A stretch of DNA of 54,078 nt from an uncultured Mycoplasmatota bacterium (GTDB lineage Bacteria; Bacillota_I; Bacilli_A; RF39; UBA660): NCBI GenBank assembly GCA_900546055.1, contig URBG01000005.1, positions 1-54,078 on the forward strand, in the 5' to 3' direction. Under the pieces are notes generated by a model. That model was not told where the DNA came from and searched no databases. It worked only from the letters and a program-made list of their open reading frames with translations. Position 1 is the first letter of the stretch. Every line of letters starts with the position of its first letter. Positions 1-7,474 of the stretch are shown here, in pieces. The translations under genes and the position numbers were made by a program.

Positions 1-24
1 CCCCCCCCCCCCTATTGTCAATAG
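1..24. repeat. Poly-C tract followed by a short palindrome
   Basis: The window opens with 12 consecutive C residues, followed at once by the palindrome CTATTGTCAATAG (12-24). In such AT-rich DNA a 12-C run is striking. A second 12-C run sits at 40351-40362 and is also followed by a CTATT...AATAG dyad. The run may be longer than seen because the window starts here, and it could be a contig edge or a homopolymer sequencing artefact. Confidence 0.6.
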
Positions 25-91
25 TTAAGGCATTATTTATTGTTATATATATTCTTTTCTAAAAATACTTTATTAACTCTTAAATATATTG

Positions 92-97
92 TATAAT
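92..97 (+). promoter_or_regulatory. Putative -10 element for the first gene
   Basis: TATAAT lies 25 bases upstream of the TTG start at 122. The region 17 bases further upstream (TTTATT) is only a weak -35 match, so this is a tentative promoter. Confidence 0.35.
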
Positions 98-121
98 AAT
101 TAAGCGAAAGGTGGGTTTGGT

Positions 122-676
122 TTGACTAATAACAATAATGCTTCTCAAAAGCCGACTAAAACAATATGGGGAGCAAGTACATCGATAAGTTTTGTTAGAA
201 ATTTTTTTGATACTAAAAATCAAGCTATTAATTATGCTTTAGGTGATCTTAAGCAGATTAACGCTTATTTACCTTCAATTGTACATATAACTAGATATGA
301 TTATTATGAGAAATTAGGAGAATTCAATGATGTCGTTAGTGTTCGCGGCTTAAAAAATTGGAGTAATAGTATTCCTTATTTTCAAGTATTTAAAGGATGG
401 AATATTATTGACGCTAATCATGCTATTTTAACCGGATTGAAAGCTACTGCTTATGGAATGAAGTTGCCAAATGACAGATTTAATGAGGCTGGAGTATATT
501 ATTTAGACTATATATCACCTTATCCTGTTGCCTCTTCTTTATTTACCTATGATGGAACTCCCTTGGATGATGTTTATAAAGCATTTGAATGTCCTAAAGT
601 AGTAGAAAGTAGGCAAACGGAGGTAAGACGTTATCAAGATATGCCTTTAGAAAAAGTAAAAGAGTTCAAATTATAA
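122..676 (+). CDS. Hypothetical protein, 184 aa
   Basis: I do not recognise this protein. It is predicted soluble, with an Asn-rich N-terminus, no signal peptide or membrane segment, and many aromatic residues. The start is a TTG preceded by AAAGGTGGG at a suitable distance, and no better ATG lies near. It is one of few plus-strand genes here and converges on the RluA-type gene. Its TAA stop lies in the loop of the shared terminator hairpin, so the two transcripts end in the same element. Composition matches its neighbours, so there is no clear sign of recent transfer. No function can be assigned. Confidence 0.7.
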   Translation: MTNNNNASQKPTKTIWGASTSISFVRNFFDTKNQAINYALGDLKQINAYLPSIVHITRYDYYEKLGEFNDVVSVRGLKNWSNSIPYFQVFKGWNIIDANHAILTGLKATAYGMKLPNDRFNEAGVYYLDYISPYPVASSLFTYDGTPLDDVYKAFECPKVVESRQTEVRRYQDMPLEKVKEFKL

Positions 677-690
677 TGAACTCTTTTTAA
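659..690. terminator. Bidirectional intrinsic terminator
   Basis: The 10-bp stem AAAGAGTTCA/TGAACTCTTT (659-668 with 677-686) is flanked by T-rich stretches on both strands. It sits exactly between two convergent genes, so it probably ends both transcripts. Confidence 0.85.
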
Positions 691-1334
691 TTGAAAATAT
701 TAAATGGATAACGGTTTGGTTTTGGCAATTCAAATTTAACTACTTCTTTAGTTGTGGGATGGATAAATTCTAATCGATGAGCAAATAAAGCAATTTGATC
801 CTTGGGAGTATTTTGATTATATTTTTGATCACCATATAATGGATGATTACGTGAAGAAAATTGGACTCTTATTTGATGAGAACGTCCGGTTTTTAAATTT
901 ATTTTTACTAATGATAAATTATCTTTATATTCTAATAGCTCATAGCTTAATTCGGCTTGTTTCCCTATTGGAGATATTTTAACAATATTTGTTTTTTGAT
1001 CTTTTTCTAATTTATCTTTGAAAGTATCACTATTTAGAACTTTGCCTTGAACAACAGCTAAATAAGTTTTTTTTAAAGTGCTATTTCTGATTTGTTCACT
1101 TAATCTCGAAGCTGCTTTACTAGTTTTCGCAAAAACCATGATGCCTCCAACTGGTCTATCTAGGCGATGGACTAATCCAAGATATACATTACCCGGTTTT
1201 TGGTACTTTTCTTTTAATTGTTTTTTTAGTAAAGTTAGTAAGTCTTGATCTTTGCTACTATCAGCTTGAACAGGTATGTTTATGGGTTTATTAACGACTA
1301 ATAAATGATTATCTTCATAGATAATATCAATCAT
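687..1334 (-). CDS. RluA-family RNA pseudouridine synthase
   Basis: This enzyme isomerises a uridine in rRNA or tRNA to pseudouridine. The catalytic motif HRLDRPVGG carries the nucleophilic Asp, and the N-terminal YEDNHLLVVNKP and C-terminal GRSHQIRVQF segments are typical of the RluA group. There is no S4 domain, so it is the short form of about 215 aa. I chose the ATG at 1334, which overlaps the upstream methyltransferase by 8 bases (ATGATTGA). A longer reading from 1352 adds six residues that do not fit the family. Coupling to another RNA-modification gene suggests a shared rRNA role, but the target base cannot be read from the sequence. Confidence 0.9.
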   Translation of the reverse strand: MIDIIYEDNHLLVVNKPINIPVQADSSKDQDLLTLLKKQLKEKYQKPGNVYLGLVHRLDRPVGGIMVFAKTSKAASRLSEQIRNSTLKKTYLAVVQGKVLNSDTFKDKLEKDQKTNIVKISPIGKQAELSYELLEYKDNLSLVKINLKTGRSHQIRVQFSSRNHPLYGDQKYNQNTPKDQIALFAHRLEFIHPTTKEVVKFELPKPNRYPFNIFN

Positions 1335-2199
1335 TGCTTTCCCATCTTCCATATATTCCGCATGGTAAAATTAAATTGTTTTTAGTGACTTGTAGTCCTA
1401 CTTCGCCAGTTTCTACTTTTCCCTCTGGATAAATTGGCATCATTGAAGTTTTCAACATATTACCTAAAACTATATTTGAAACCCCAGTCGTGTAAGAGTT
1501 TATCAATAAAAACAATGGTTTATCACTTAAAATTTTCAGACAAGCTTCTAAAAGAACTGCTATATTTTTTTCAAATTTCCAAACTTCTTTGTTTGGACCT
1601 CTTCCGTAACTTGGTGGATCCATAACAATAGCATCATATTTATTTCCACGACGATATTCACGTTCAACAAATTTTAAACAATCATCAACTATAAATCTAA
1701 TGGTTTGGTCTTGTAAATGACATAGTTCCATATTTTCTTTAGCCCAAAGTGTCATTCCTTTAGAGGCATCAACTTGAACTACTTCAGCACCAGCTTTAGC
1801 GCAAGCCATAGTGGCTCCACCAGTATAGGCAAAAAGGTTTAAAACTTTAATTGGTCTTTTAGCATTTCTAATTTTGTTCATCATGAAATCCCAATTAGTT
1901 GCTTGTTCAGGAAACAATCCAGTATGTTTGAAGTTAGTTGGAGTTACTTTAAATGTTAAATCTTTATAAGTAACTGTCCAATACTCAGGAAGTTTATTTT
2001 TAAAATCCCAATAGCCACCACCTTTTTCAGAACGGTGGTAATGCCCATCAACATTAGTCCAATTTTTATCAAACTTTGTTTCCCACATTGCTTGAGGGTC
2101 AGGTCTTCTTAAAATATAGTTTCCCCATTTTTCTAATTTTTCACCATTGCCAGCATCTATACATTCGTAGTCATGCCATTCATTACTAATTTTTAACAT
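1327..2199 (-). CDS. RlmI-like class I SAM-dependent methyltransferase
   Basis: This is a Rossmann-fold methyltransferase of the RlmI/RlmK type (COG1092-like), a family acting mostly on 23S rRNA. The SAM-binding motif I is VLNLFAYTGGAT near residue 120, and the catalytic motif IV is MDPPSYGRG near residue 195. The N-terminal PUA domain of full-length RlmI is absent and is replaced by about 100 residues rich in Trp and Tyr. At 290 aa it is shorter than RlmI. It has its own promoter immediately upstream (2215-2243) and is probably co-transcribed with the pseudouridine synthase. The exact substrate is unknown. Confidence 0.85.
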   Translation of the reverse strand: MLKISNEWHDYECIDAGNGEKLEKWGNYILRRPDPQAMWETKFDKNWTNVDGHYHRSEKGGGYWDFKNKLPEYWTVTYKDLTFKVTPTNFKHTGLFPEQATNWDFMMNKIRNAKRPIKVLNLFAYTGGATMACAKAGAEVVQVDASKGMTLWAKENMELCHLQDQTIRFIVDDCLKFVEREYRRGNKYDAIVMDPPSYGRGPNKEVWKFEKNIAVLLEACLKILSDKPLFLLINSYTTGVSNIVLGNMLKTSMMPIYPEGKVETGEVGLQVTKNNLILPCGIYGRWESND

Positions 2200-2214
2200 T
2201 TTATCACCTATTTC

Positions 2215-2243
2215 ATTATACCTGATTACACATAATTAGGCAA
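2215..2243 (-). promoter_or_regulatory. Promoter of the RlmI-like methyltransferase
   Basis: On the minus strand TTGCCT (2243-2238) and TATAAT (2220-2215) are separated by 17 bases, with the start codon shortly downstream. It lies immediately after the terminator at 2245-2269, so the gene is transcribed separately from what precedes it. Confidence 0.7.
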
Positions 2244-2244
2244 T

Positions 2245-2269
2245 AAAAAGGAGAGACACTAAGTCTCCC
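2245..2269 (-). terminator. Terminator of the candidate small RNA
   Basis: A 7-bp stem with one G-U pair and a 5-base loop (2251-2257 with 2263-2269) is followed on the minus strand by five T residues. The methyltransferase promoter starts directly beyond it. Confidence 0.7.
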
Positions 2270-2355
2270 GAATCCCGAAATATATTCAACATATATGAAT
2301 TGACACTTAACTAGCCTTGCCCCCGGCTTTTTTATTTCGGCATTCCTCCTTTATA
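2245..2355 (-). ncRNA. Candidate independent small structured RNA (about 110 nt)
   Basis: The segment is bounded by its own promoter (2362-2390) and an intrinsic terminator (2245-2269), and is isolated upstream by the rpsI terminator. On the minus strand it folds into a three-way-junction-like shape. The closing stem is CCGAAATA/TATTTCGG (8 bp; 2333-2340 with 2275-2282). Inside are a hairpin AGCC/GGCT with an 8-base loop (2313-2328) and a hairpin ATTCA/TGAAT with a 7-base loop (2284-2300). A 12-base joiner links the two hairpins. No start codon leads to a real ORF, although AGGAGG is followed by a three-codon ATG reading. I cannot match it to 4.5S, 6S, tmRNA or a riboswitch I know. It could be a trans-acting RNA or an attenuator of the downstream methyltransferase. 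Confidence 0.45.
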
Positions 2356-2361
2356 TTAACC

Positions 2362-2390
2362 ATTATATGTAGTTTCTTTTTAATCTTCAA
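2362..2390 (-). promoter_or_regulatory. Promoter of the candidate small RNA
   Basis: On the minus strand TTGAAG (2390-2385) and TATAAT (2367-2362) have a 17-base spacer. A further TATAAT lies at 2408-2403 without a convincing -35. No ORF follows within the next 110 bases. Confidence 0.6.
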
Positions 2391-2463
2391 TAGTTTTTTT
2401 ATATTATAATGCTTCTTTACAGCAAGTTTTACACAGTTTTTGGCTCTTTTCCACATTTTTAAC

Positions 2464-2490
2464 AAAAAAACCAAAGAATAATCCTTGGTT
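2464..2490 (-). terminator. Terminator of the rplM-rpsI operon
   Basis: The stem AACCAAGG/CTTTGGTT with one mismatch and a 6-base loop (2469-2490) is followed on the minus strand by a run of seven T. It lies 15 bases after the rpsI stop codon. Confidence 0.85.
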
Positions 2491-2504
2491 TGTTTTTTGA
2501 TTGA

Positions 2505-2924
2505 TTAACGTTTTGAGAATTGTGGTGCACGACGAGCGCCTTTAAGTCCAGGTTTCTTTCTTTCCTTAGCTCTTGGGTCTCTTGTAACAAATCCTGCTCT
2601 TTTTAAAGTTTTTCTATAACTATCTTCATTAGCTTCGTTTTCTTTATCATATTCTAATAAAGCTCTTGTAATACCTAAACGGATAGCTCCTGTTTGTCCT
2701 GTAAATCCACCGCCATTAACTTTAACAACGATGTCAAATGTCTTTTCATTATTTGTTGCAACTAAAGGTTGCATTAAATCCATAACATTAGTTTCATATG
2801 GCATGAAGTCTCTAACATCTCTACCATTAATAGTAATTGTACCTTTACCAGGTGCAACTAATTTAACTCTAGCAACAGATGCTTTTCTTCTACCAGTTCC
2901 AATGAATTCTCTTTTTTCTGCCAT
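2505..2924 (-). CDS. rpsI: 30S ribosomal protein uS9
   Basis: Ribosomal protein S9 sits in the 30S head, and its C-terminal tail reaches the P-site tRNA. The family features are the GTGRRKASVARV start and the basic C-terminal end closing in QFSKR. At 139 aa it is about ten residues longer than usual. The ATG is preceded by AGGAGG. It follows rplM by 10 bases in the universal rplM-rpsI pair and ends at a strong terminator. Confidence 0.97.
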   Translation of the reverse strand: MAEKREFIGTGRRKASVARVKLVAPGKGTITINGRDVRDFMPYETNVMDLMQPLVATNNEKTFDIVVKVNGGGFTGQTGAIRLGITRALLEYDKENEANEDSYRKTLKRAGFVTRDPRAKERKKPGLKGARRAPQFSKR

Positions 2925-2934
2925 TTAAACCCTC

Positions 2935-3366
2935 CTAGTCCATCTTAAGTGCTTTTGGTTGTTGAGCACTATGTGGATGGTCTCCTTCTGCGTATACAAA
3001 TAATTTTTTATACATTTGTCTTCCTAATCTACCTTTTGGAAGCATTCCTTTTACAGCTCTTTCGATCATTTCAACAGGATAATTTTCTTTCATTTGACGA
3101 GCAGTTCTTTCTCTTAAACCACCAGTAAATCTACTATGGTCATAATAGATTTTATCATTTAACTTATTACCAGTTAAATTAATTTTACCAGCGTTAATAA
3201 CGATAACGTAATCTCCTCCATCGATATGTGGAGTATAAGTTGGCTTATGTTTACCTCTTAAAACAGAAGCAACTTTTGTAGCTAGGCGACCTAAAGTTTC
3301 ACCTTCAGCATCGATAACATACCATTCTCTAACTACATCTTCTTTTCTTTGCATGTATGTTTTCAT
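2935..3366 (-). CDS. rplM: 50S ribosomal protein uL13
   Basis: Ribosomal protein L13 is an early-assembly 50S protein. The family signatures YVIDAEGETLGRLAT, HIDGGDYVIVINA and AVKGMLPKGRLGRQMYKKL are all present, and 143 aa is the usual length. It is the first gene of the rplM-rpsI operon, with its own promoter (3445-3473) and a leader hairpin at 3392-3414. In Bacillus this pair follows truA directly, but here one hypothetical gene lies between them. Confidence 0.97.
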   Translation of the reverse strand: MKTYMQRKEDVVREWYVIDAEGETLGRLATKVASVLRGKHKPTYTPHIDGGDYVIVINAGKINLTGNKLNDKIYYDHSRFTGGLRERTARQMKENYPVEMIERAVKGMLPKGRLGRQMYKKLFVYAEGDHPHSAQQPKALKMD

Positions 3367-3438
3367 AATAATTTCCTTTCTCCTTTACATTAGTAAGTTT
3401 TCCCAGAACTTACTCATGTGGGATAAATAAATGTACCA
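3367..3438 (-). promoter_or_regulatory. Putative L13 leader hairpin
   Basis: The rplM leader contains an 8-bp hairpin, AGTAAGTT/AACTTACT with a 7-base loop (3414-3407 with 3399-3392 on the minus strand), just ahead of the AGGAG ribosome binding site. Structured L13 leaders that mediate feedback control are known in Firmicutes. I assign this one by position and shape only. Confidence 0.5.
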
Positions 3439-3444
3439 ATATTG

Positions 3445-3473
3445 ATTGTACTAAAAAAATAAATAAAAGTCAA
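3445..3473 (-). promoter_or_regulatory. rplM-rpsI promoter
   Basis: On the minus strand TTGACT (3473-3468) and TACAAT (3450-3445) are spaced by 17 bases of mostly A and T. Transcription would begin about 70 bases before the rplM start, leaving room for the leader hairpin. Confidence 0.75.
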
Positions 3474-3533
3474 TAAAATTATATGTTTTTCTTATGTTTA
3501 TATGCCTATTTTACTATTTTGTTTATATTAACT

Positions 3534-4178
3534 TTACTTGTCAGTAAACTTACCTTTTTCTTCGGCTGTTCCAGCGTAAGTATCTCGAGTTGAATATTTA
3601 ACTTTGTTAAAATAATATGTACCTCTTGTTTTTTTGACAGCGGTATATTTTTTTCTCTTTGTTTTAATGTAACTATCGTCTTCTTTAGAAAGTAGATACT
3701 CGCGAAGTTCTTGCAATTCCTCGATACTATATTCAGGTTTGCTGCTTAATTCATCGCGGTAATATTCATCGCGCAGACGTTTTTGGGCTTTTCTTTTACT
3801 ATCTATTAAAAACTCTCTTCTTTCTCTTCTTCCAAAATGTTCAAAGGAAGCAATAAAACTGAAAGTAACTAAATCAATTATATCATCCCTAAATATGTTG
3901 GTAAAAAGATGCCTTCGTTGACCTGTAAACATTCCTTTTTCTCCTAAAATTTCTGCATCATAATATCTTTTGTTTTCATCCGTGCAGGCATCTAAATAAT
4001 AACCATCCTGTTTGGTGGCAATTACTATTTGACCAGGAATGCTCATAAATTCTACCGTTTGAATAACATTTTCTACCGGACTTTCAGATTTTTTTTGTGT
4101 TTCAAATCGACCAAAGACGTCATTAATCAGTGACGGTTTTAATACGTATAAATTGCTTGTTTGATGAACTGTGCTCAT
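3534..4178 (-). CDS. Hypothetical protein, 214 aa
   Basis: I do not recognise this protein. It has no signal peptide or membrane segment. Residues 1-95 look globular, the middle (about 110-140) is strongly basic with the run FGRRERREFLIDSKRKAQKR, and the last third is rich in Lys, Arg, Tyr and Glu. The ATG follows GGGAGG at good spacing. It lies between truA and rplM, a position usually empty in Bacilli, so it is an insertion into a conserved cluster. The charged C-terminal half could bind nucleic acid, but that is only a composition-based guess. Confidence 0.75.
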   Translation of the reverse strand: MSTVHQTSNLYVLKPSLINDVFGRFETQKKSESPVENVIQTVEFMSIPGQIVIATKQDGYYLDACTDENKRYYDAEILGEKGMFTGQRRHLFTNIFRDDIIDLVTFSFIASFEHFGRRERREFLIDSKRKAQKRLRDEYYRDELSSKPEYSIEELQELREYLLSKEDDSYIKTKRKKYTAVKKTRGTYYFNKVKYSTRDTYAGTAEEKGKFTDK

Positions 4179-4240
4179 AATAAAACCTCCCAGAAATTAT
4201 ATTATATCACGTTTTTCGTTTTTTCAATGAAAAAAGATGC

Positions 4241-4984
4241 TTAATATAAAACATCTTTTAGATATAATCCTTCAGGAGCTGCAGTTTTTCCAGCTTTCCT
4301 TCGATCTTCTTCTTTTAAGATATCAATAATATCTTCACTTTTTCTTTTTCCTTCACCAATTTCAATTAGGGTTCCAATCATATTGCGGACTTGGTATCTT
4401 AAAAAGCCCGTTCCTAAAAATGATAAAGTTATTTTATTAACGTTTTTGATATCCCTAATTAAATTAGTTTGAACAATGCTTCTTGTATAATCTTCTTTTT
4501 CATCATCTGCTTTGGTAAAAGACTTAAAATTATGAGTTCCCTCTAAATATTTTAGAGCTCTTTCCATTTCAACGACGTCTAATTTTCGATTATATTGATA
4601 TATATAGTCTTTTTCAATGGGATTATATTCACCCATATTAATCACATAAATATATTCTTTAGCTTTGACATTATATCTAGCGTGAAAATCATCAGCAACT
4701 ATTTCAATACTTTTAATATAAATGTCTTTTGGAATTAAACTATTTAAGCCATCTTTTAATTTTTCTGGAGTGATGTGTTTCATTTCTAGGTCGAAATGAG
4801 CTTTTTGATTATAAGCATGAACCCCAGCATCTGTTCTTCCAGAGGCGTGAATATCGACTTTCTTACCTCCATTAATTGTTTTTAAGGCCTTTTCGATTTC
4901 GCCTTGAACTGTTTTTTGTTTTGGTTGTTTTTGATAACCTTTATATCTTGATCCGTCATAGGCGAATGTCATAAAATATCTCAC
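4241..4984 (-). CDS. truA: tRNA pseudouridine(38-40) synthase TruA
   Basis: TruA forms pseudouridine at positions 38-40 of the tRNA anticodon stem. The catalytic motif SGRTDAGVHAY contains the essential Asp, and the GTGFLRYQVRNMIGTL segment is a TruA hallmark. The 247 aa length is normal. Its ATG overlaps the end of ecfT by four bases, so it is translationally coupled as last gene of ecfA1-ecfA2-ecfT-truA, the order known from Bacillus. Confidence 0.96.
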   Translation of the reverse strand: MRYFMTFAYDGSRYKGYQKQPKQKTVQGEIEKALKTINGGKKVDIHASGRTDAGVHAYNQKAHFDLEMKHITPEKLKDGLNSLIPKDIYIKSIEIVADDFHARYNVKAKEYIYVINMGEYNPIEKDYIYQYNRKLDVVEMERALKYLEGTHNFKSFTKADDEKEDYTRSIVQTNLIRDIKNVNKITLSFLGTGFLRYQVRNMIGTLIEIGEGKRKSEDIIDILKEEDRRKAGKTAAPEGLYLKDVLY

Positions 4985-5733
4985 AATATTACTCCTCTCA
5001 TTATGATAACTATTACTATAGCTATATGTATTACTAATAAATAACTATCAAAGATTTGCCACTTATTTATCCTAAAATTAGTTCTTGTTTTTTCAGTACT
5101 AAACAACCTTAAAATCATTGATGTTTTTAAATTGTTTAATCTTCTTAATGATAATATTAAAGCTGGTTTTATCATATCTTTAACAGCGATAAACCATGTT
5201 TTTGGGCTTATTCGATAATCAATACCACGGCTAGCTTCCGATTTTAAAATATAGTTACTTTCATCGATAGCGGTAGGAATAAATCTTAGAGCTAGACTAA
5301 TATTTAAAGCCAATGTATTTACTTTAATGTTTAAATAATTTAATGGCCACAAAACTTTTTCTAAACCATAAACAATTTCTGTTGGTGGTGTGGTTAAAGT
5401 TAATATGGCTAAATAAATAACAATTAAGACTATATCAATTAATATCATTGCCCCAGAGGTAAATGATAAAGTTAGTAGTGAAGATATGATGAATGTGATT
5501 AATAAAACATATCTTAAATTTTTAATTATGTGATAATAAACTATTAATGGAATATTAGTATTCATAATCATGATCATAACTAGCAGGGTTAGAATCCCAG
5601 TGATTTGGAAATCTCTAGCAATTAGTACCATTATTATAAAGATAATTGTACAGATGATTTTTGAAAGGGGATTCATTCCATGAATATTTGATTCGGTAGG
5701 AAAGTATCTACCTACTGAAACATTATTTAACAT
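4981..5733 (-). CDS. ecfT: ECF transporter transmembrane subunit EcfT
   Basis: EcfT is the membrane scaffold of energy-coupling factor vitamin transporters. It couples substrate-binding S subunits, encoded elsewhere, to the two EcfA ATPases. The protein has several hydrophobic helices in its first 125 residues. The cytoplasmic coupling region shows the first Ala-Arg-Gly motif as SEASRGIDYR. The second motif is altered: LRLFSTEKTRT stands where an AxARG-type sequence is usual. At 250 aa it is near the family length. It overlaps ecfA2 by 11 bases and truA by four, so the unit is tightly coupled. Confidence 0.92.
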   Translation of the reverse strand: MLNNVSVGRYFPTESNIHGMNPLSKIICTIIFIIMVLIARDFQITGILTLLVMIMIMNTNIPLIVYYHIIKNLRYVLLITFIISSLLTLSFTSGAMILIDIVLIVIYLAILTLTTPPTEIVYGLEKVLWPLNYLNIKVNTLALNISLALRFIPTAIDESNYILKSEASRGIDYRISPKTWFIAVKDMIKPALILSLRRLNNLKTSMILRLFSTEKTRTNFRINKWQIFDSYLLVIHIAIVIVIIMRGVIL

Positions 5734-6574
5734 AACGATATACGTCCTTCATTAAATCATTAATATCGTCCCTGTATCCAATATTAATATTTTTCTTTTG
5801 CTTTACCAAATGCGAAAATTCAATTATCTTTGGCATGTTAATATGATATTTATTTAACATTTCGTAGTCTCCAAAAATAGTATATTTATCACCAGAGGCC
5901 ACAATTTGCCCTTCATTAACAACAAAGATTTGGTCTGAAATGCTGTGAAGGACGTCGGTATCACCACTGACAATAACGATTGTTTTATTATACCTTAATT
6001 TCATCATTTTAAGGAGCTTAATTAAGTGTTTGCGGCTAGCAGCATCCAATCCCATTGTGGGTTCATCAAGGAGGATTATTTTGGGATTAAAAGCCAATAT
6101 CATGGCGATAGCTACTTTTCTTTGCTCTCCGCGGCTAAGTTCAAATGGTGAACGATTTAAAAAACTATCATTTAACCCTACCATTCTTAATGAATCGCTA
6201 ACACGCTTATCTTTTTCGTCTAATTTAAAGTTAAAATTTTGAAGGGCAAATTCGAGTTCTTCTTTAACAGTATTTAAGAAAAATTGTTTTTCCGGATCTT
6301 GATAAACAACACCTATATTTGGTCTTAAGTTTTCAATATCACCGATTTGTTTTTTTGAATTTATTTTATAATCTCCAATTATAATAGTTCCACTACTTGG
6401 AAATTTTAAAGCTCCTATTAATTCTAAAATGGTGCTTTTGCCTGAACCATTTGGCCCAATTATACTAGTGATGGTGTTTTCGGTAATTGTAAAATTTAAG
6501 TCTTTTAATATTTGAGTTTTAAGTTGAGTTCCTTCATTACATGTGTAATTAATATTTTCAAATTTTATTTCCAT
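5723..6574 (-). CDS. ecfA2: ECF transporter ATP-binding protein EcfA2
   Basis: This is one of the two ABC ATPases that power the ECF module. Walker A is GPNGSGKST, the Q-loop is YQDPEKQFF, the signature is LSRGEQRKVA and Walker B is KIILLDEPTMGLD. The switch histidine of the H-loop is missing: VIVSGDTD replaces the usual SHD, with Gly encoded by GGT. It overlaps ecfA1 and ecfT by about ten bases on either side. EcfA1 and EcfA2 act as a heterodimer. With this loss and those in EcfA1, ATP hydrolysis may depend on a single unusual composite site. Confidence 0.93.
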   Translation of the reverse strand: MEIKFENINYTCNEGTQLKTQILKDLNFTITENTITSIIGPNGSGKSTILELIGALKFPSSGTIIIGDYKINSKKQIGDIENLRPNIGVVYQDPEKQFFLNTVKEELEFALQNFNFKLDEKDKRVSDSLRMVGLNDSFLNRSPFELSRGEQRKVAIAMILAFNPKIILLDEPTMGLDAASRKHLIKLLKMMKLRYNKTIVIVSGDTDVLHSISDQIFVVNEGQIVASGDKYTIFGDYEMLNKYHINMPKIIEFSHLVKQKKNINIGYRDDINDLMKDVYRYVK

Positions 6575-7374
6575 AAATCATCCACCAACTTTTCTGGATC
6601 AAAGTAAGTTTTATTAATTAAATTATAAAACTTTAATTTATTAGATAAAGCAACAATAAATGGTAAATCTAATTTTGCTTTTTCAAAGTCTTCTTCGTGT
6701 TCCAAAACTTCTTCTTTTGGCCCAGATAGAATAGCTTTCCCTTTATCTAAAAGAATAATTGTATCACCATAAAGACAATCTTCTAAATTATCTGTTACCT
6801 GAATAACGGTCATATTGTTTTCTTTATTAAGTCTTTTTATAATTGTTAAAACATTTTCACGAACTTTACTATCTAGGTTATTAAAGCCTTCATCAATAAT
6901 TAATAATTTTGGATTCGTAACTAAAGCGGCTGCTAAGGCAACTAGCTGCTTATTTTGAACATCCAAGGTATGGGGCTCTAATTCTAGAAAATTTTCAAGA
7001 TTTAATTGCTTAGTTATATCTTTTATTTTATCTTTTATTTGTTTTGGTGACATTTGCAAATTTTCTAATGAAAAGGCAATTTCATCCATTACGGTTTCGG
7101 CAACAAAATTTTGTTCTGGATTTTCAAAAACAACACCAATTTTCTTTCTTATTTCTTTAAGGTTTTCCTTAGTAACGGGAATAGAGTTACACATAACGAC
7201 TGAGTTCCCATAAATTAAGCCTAAAATAAGTTTAACTAGGGTTGTTTTTCCACTGCCGTTGGCGCCTAAAATAGTTGTAAACGAACCTTCTTTGATGGTT
7301 AAAGTTAAATTATTAAAGACAGAGATATCTTTATATTTAAAATCTAATCCATCTATTTCAATCATATTTTTCAT
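6565..7374 (-). CDS. ecfA1: ECF transporter ATP-binding protein EcfA1, degenerate signature
   Basis: This is the second ABC ATPase of the ECF module and first gene of the operon. Walker A (GANGSGKTT) and the Walker B region (LLIIDEGFNNLD) are recognisable. Other catalytic motifs are changed: the Q-loop reads VFENPEQNF with Glu for Gln, the LSGGQ signature is replaced by LDVQN, and the H-loop reads VTDNLEDC with Asp for His. I start it at the ATG at 7374 because the promoter at 7396-7424 would initiate inside the longer reading that begins at 7455. That gives 269 aa. It pairs with EcfA2, and the site formed by its signature is probably non-hydrolytic. Confidence 0.88.
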   Translation of the reverse strand: MKNMIEIDGLDFKYKDISVFNNLTLTIKEGSFTTILGANGSGKTTLVKLILGLIYGNSVVMCNSIPVTKENLKEIRKKIGVVFENPEQNFVAETVMDEIAFSLENLQMSPKQIKDKIKDITKQLNLENFLELEPHTLDVQNKQLVALAAALVTNPKLLIIDEGFNNLDSKVRENVLTIIKRLNKENNMTVIQVTDNLEDCLYGDTIILLDKGKAILSGPKEEVLEHEEDFEKAKLDLPFIVALSNKLKFYNLINKTYFDPEKLVDDLWK

Positions 7375-7395
7375 ACGCCAATCACCACAGTTTAT

Positions 7396-7424
7396 ATTAT
7401 AATATAAAAAGCTTTCATTTACAA
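7396..7424 (-). promoter_or_regulatory. ecfA1 operon promoter
   Basis: On the minus strand TTGTAA (7424-7419) and TATAAT (7401-7396) are spaced by 17 bases. Initiation about seven bases further leaves a short leader before the ATG at 7374, which decides the start of ecfA1. Confidence 0.7.
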
Positions 7425-7445
7425 CTTGATAGGGGTTTTTGGTAA

Positions 7446-7474
7446 TAAAAAACACATAATTTTACTTAATTATG
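7446..7474 (-). terminator. Terminator of the SDR gene
   Basis: The stem CATAATT/AATTATG with a 6-base loop (7455-7474) is followed on the minus strand by a run of T. The SDR stop codon lies within the stem. It separates this gene from the ecfA1 operon. Confidence 0.7.

Noticed and set aside
2301..2350. Purine-riboswitch identity of the three-way junction RNA
   Set aside because: The shape is similar, but the joiner and loop bases do not match the purine-riboswitch consensus as I know it, and its own terminator precedes a separate promoter.
7375..7455. Longer N-terminus for EcfA1
   Set aside because: The promoter at 7396-7424 falls inside it, and the extra 27 residues do not fit the family.
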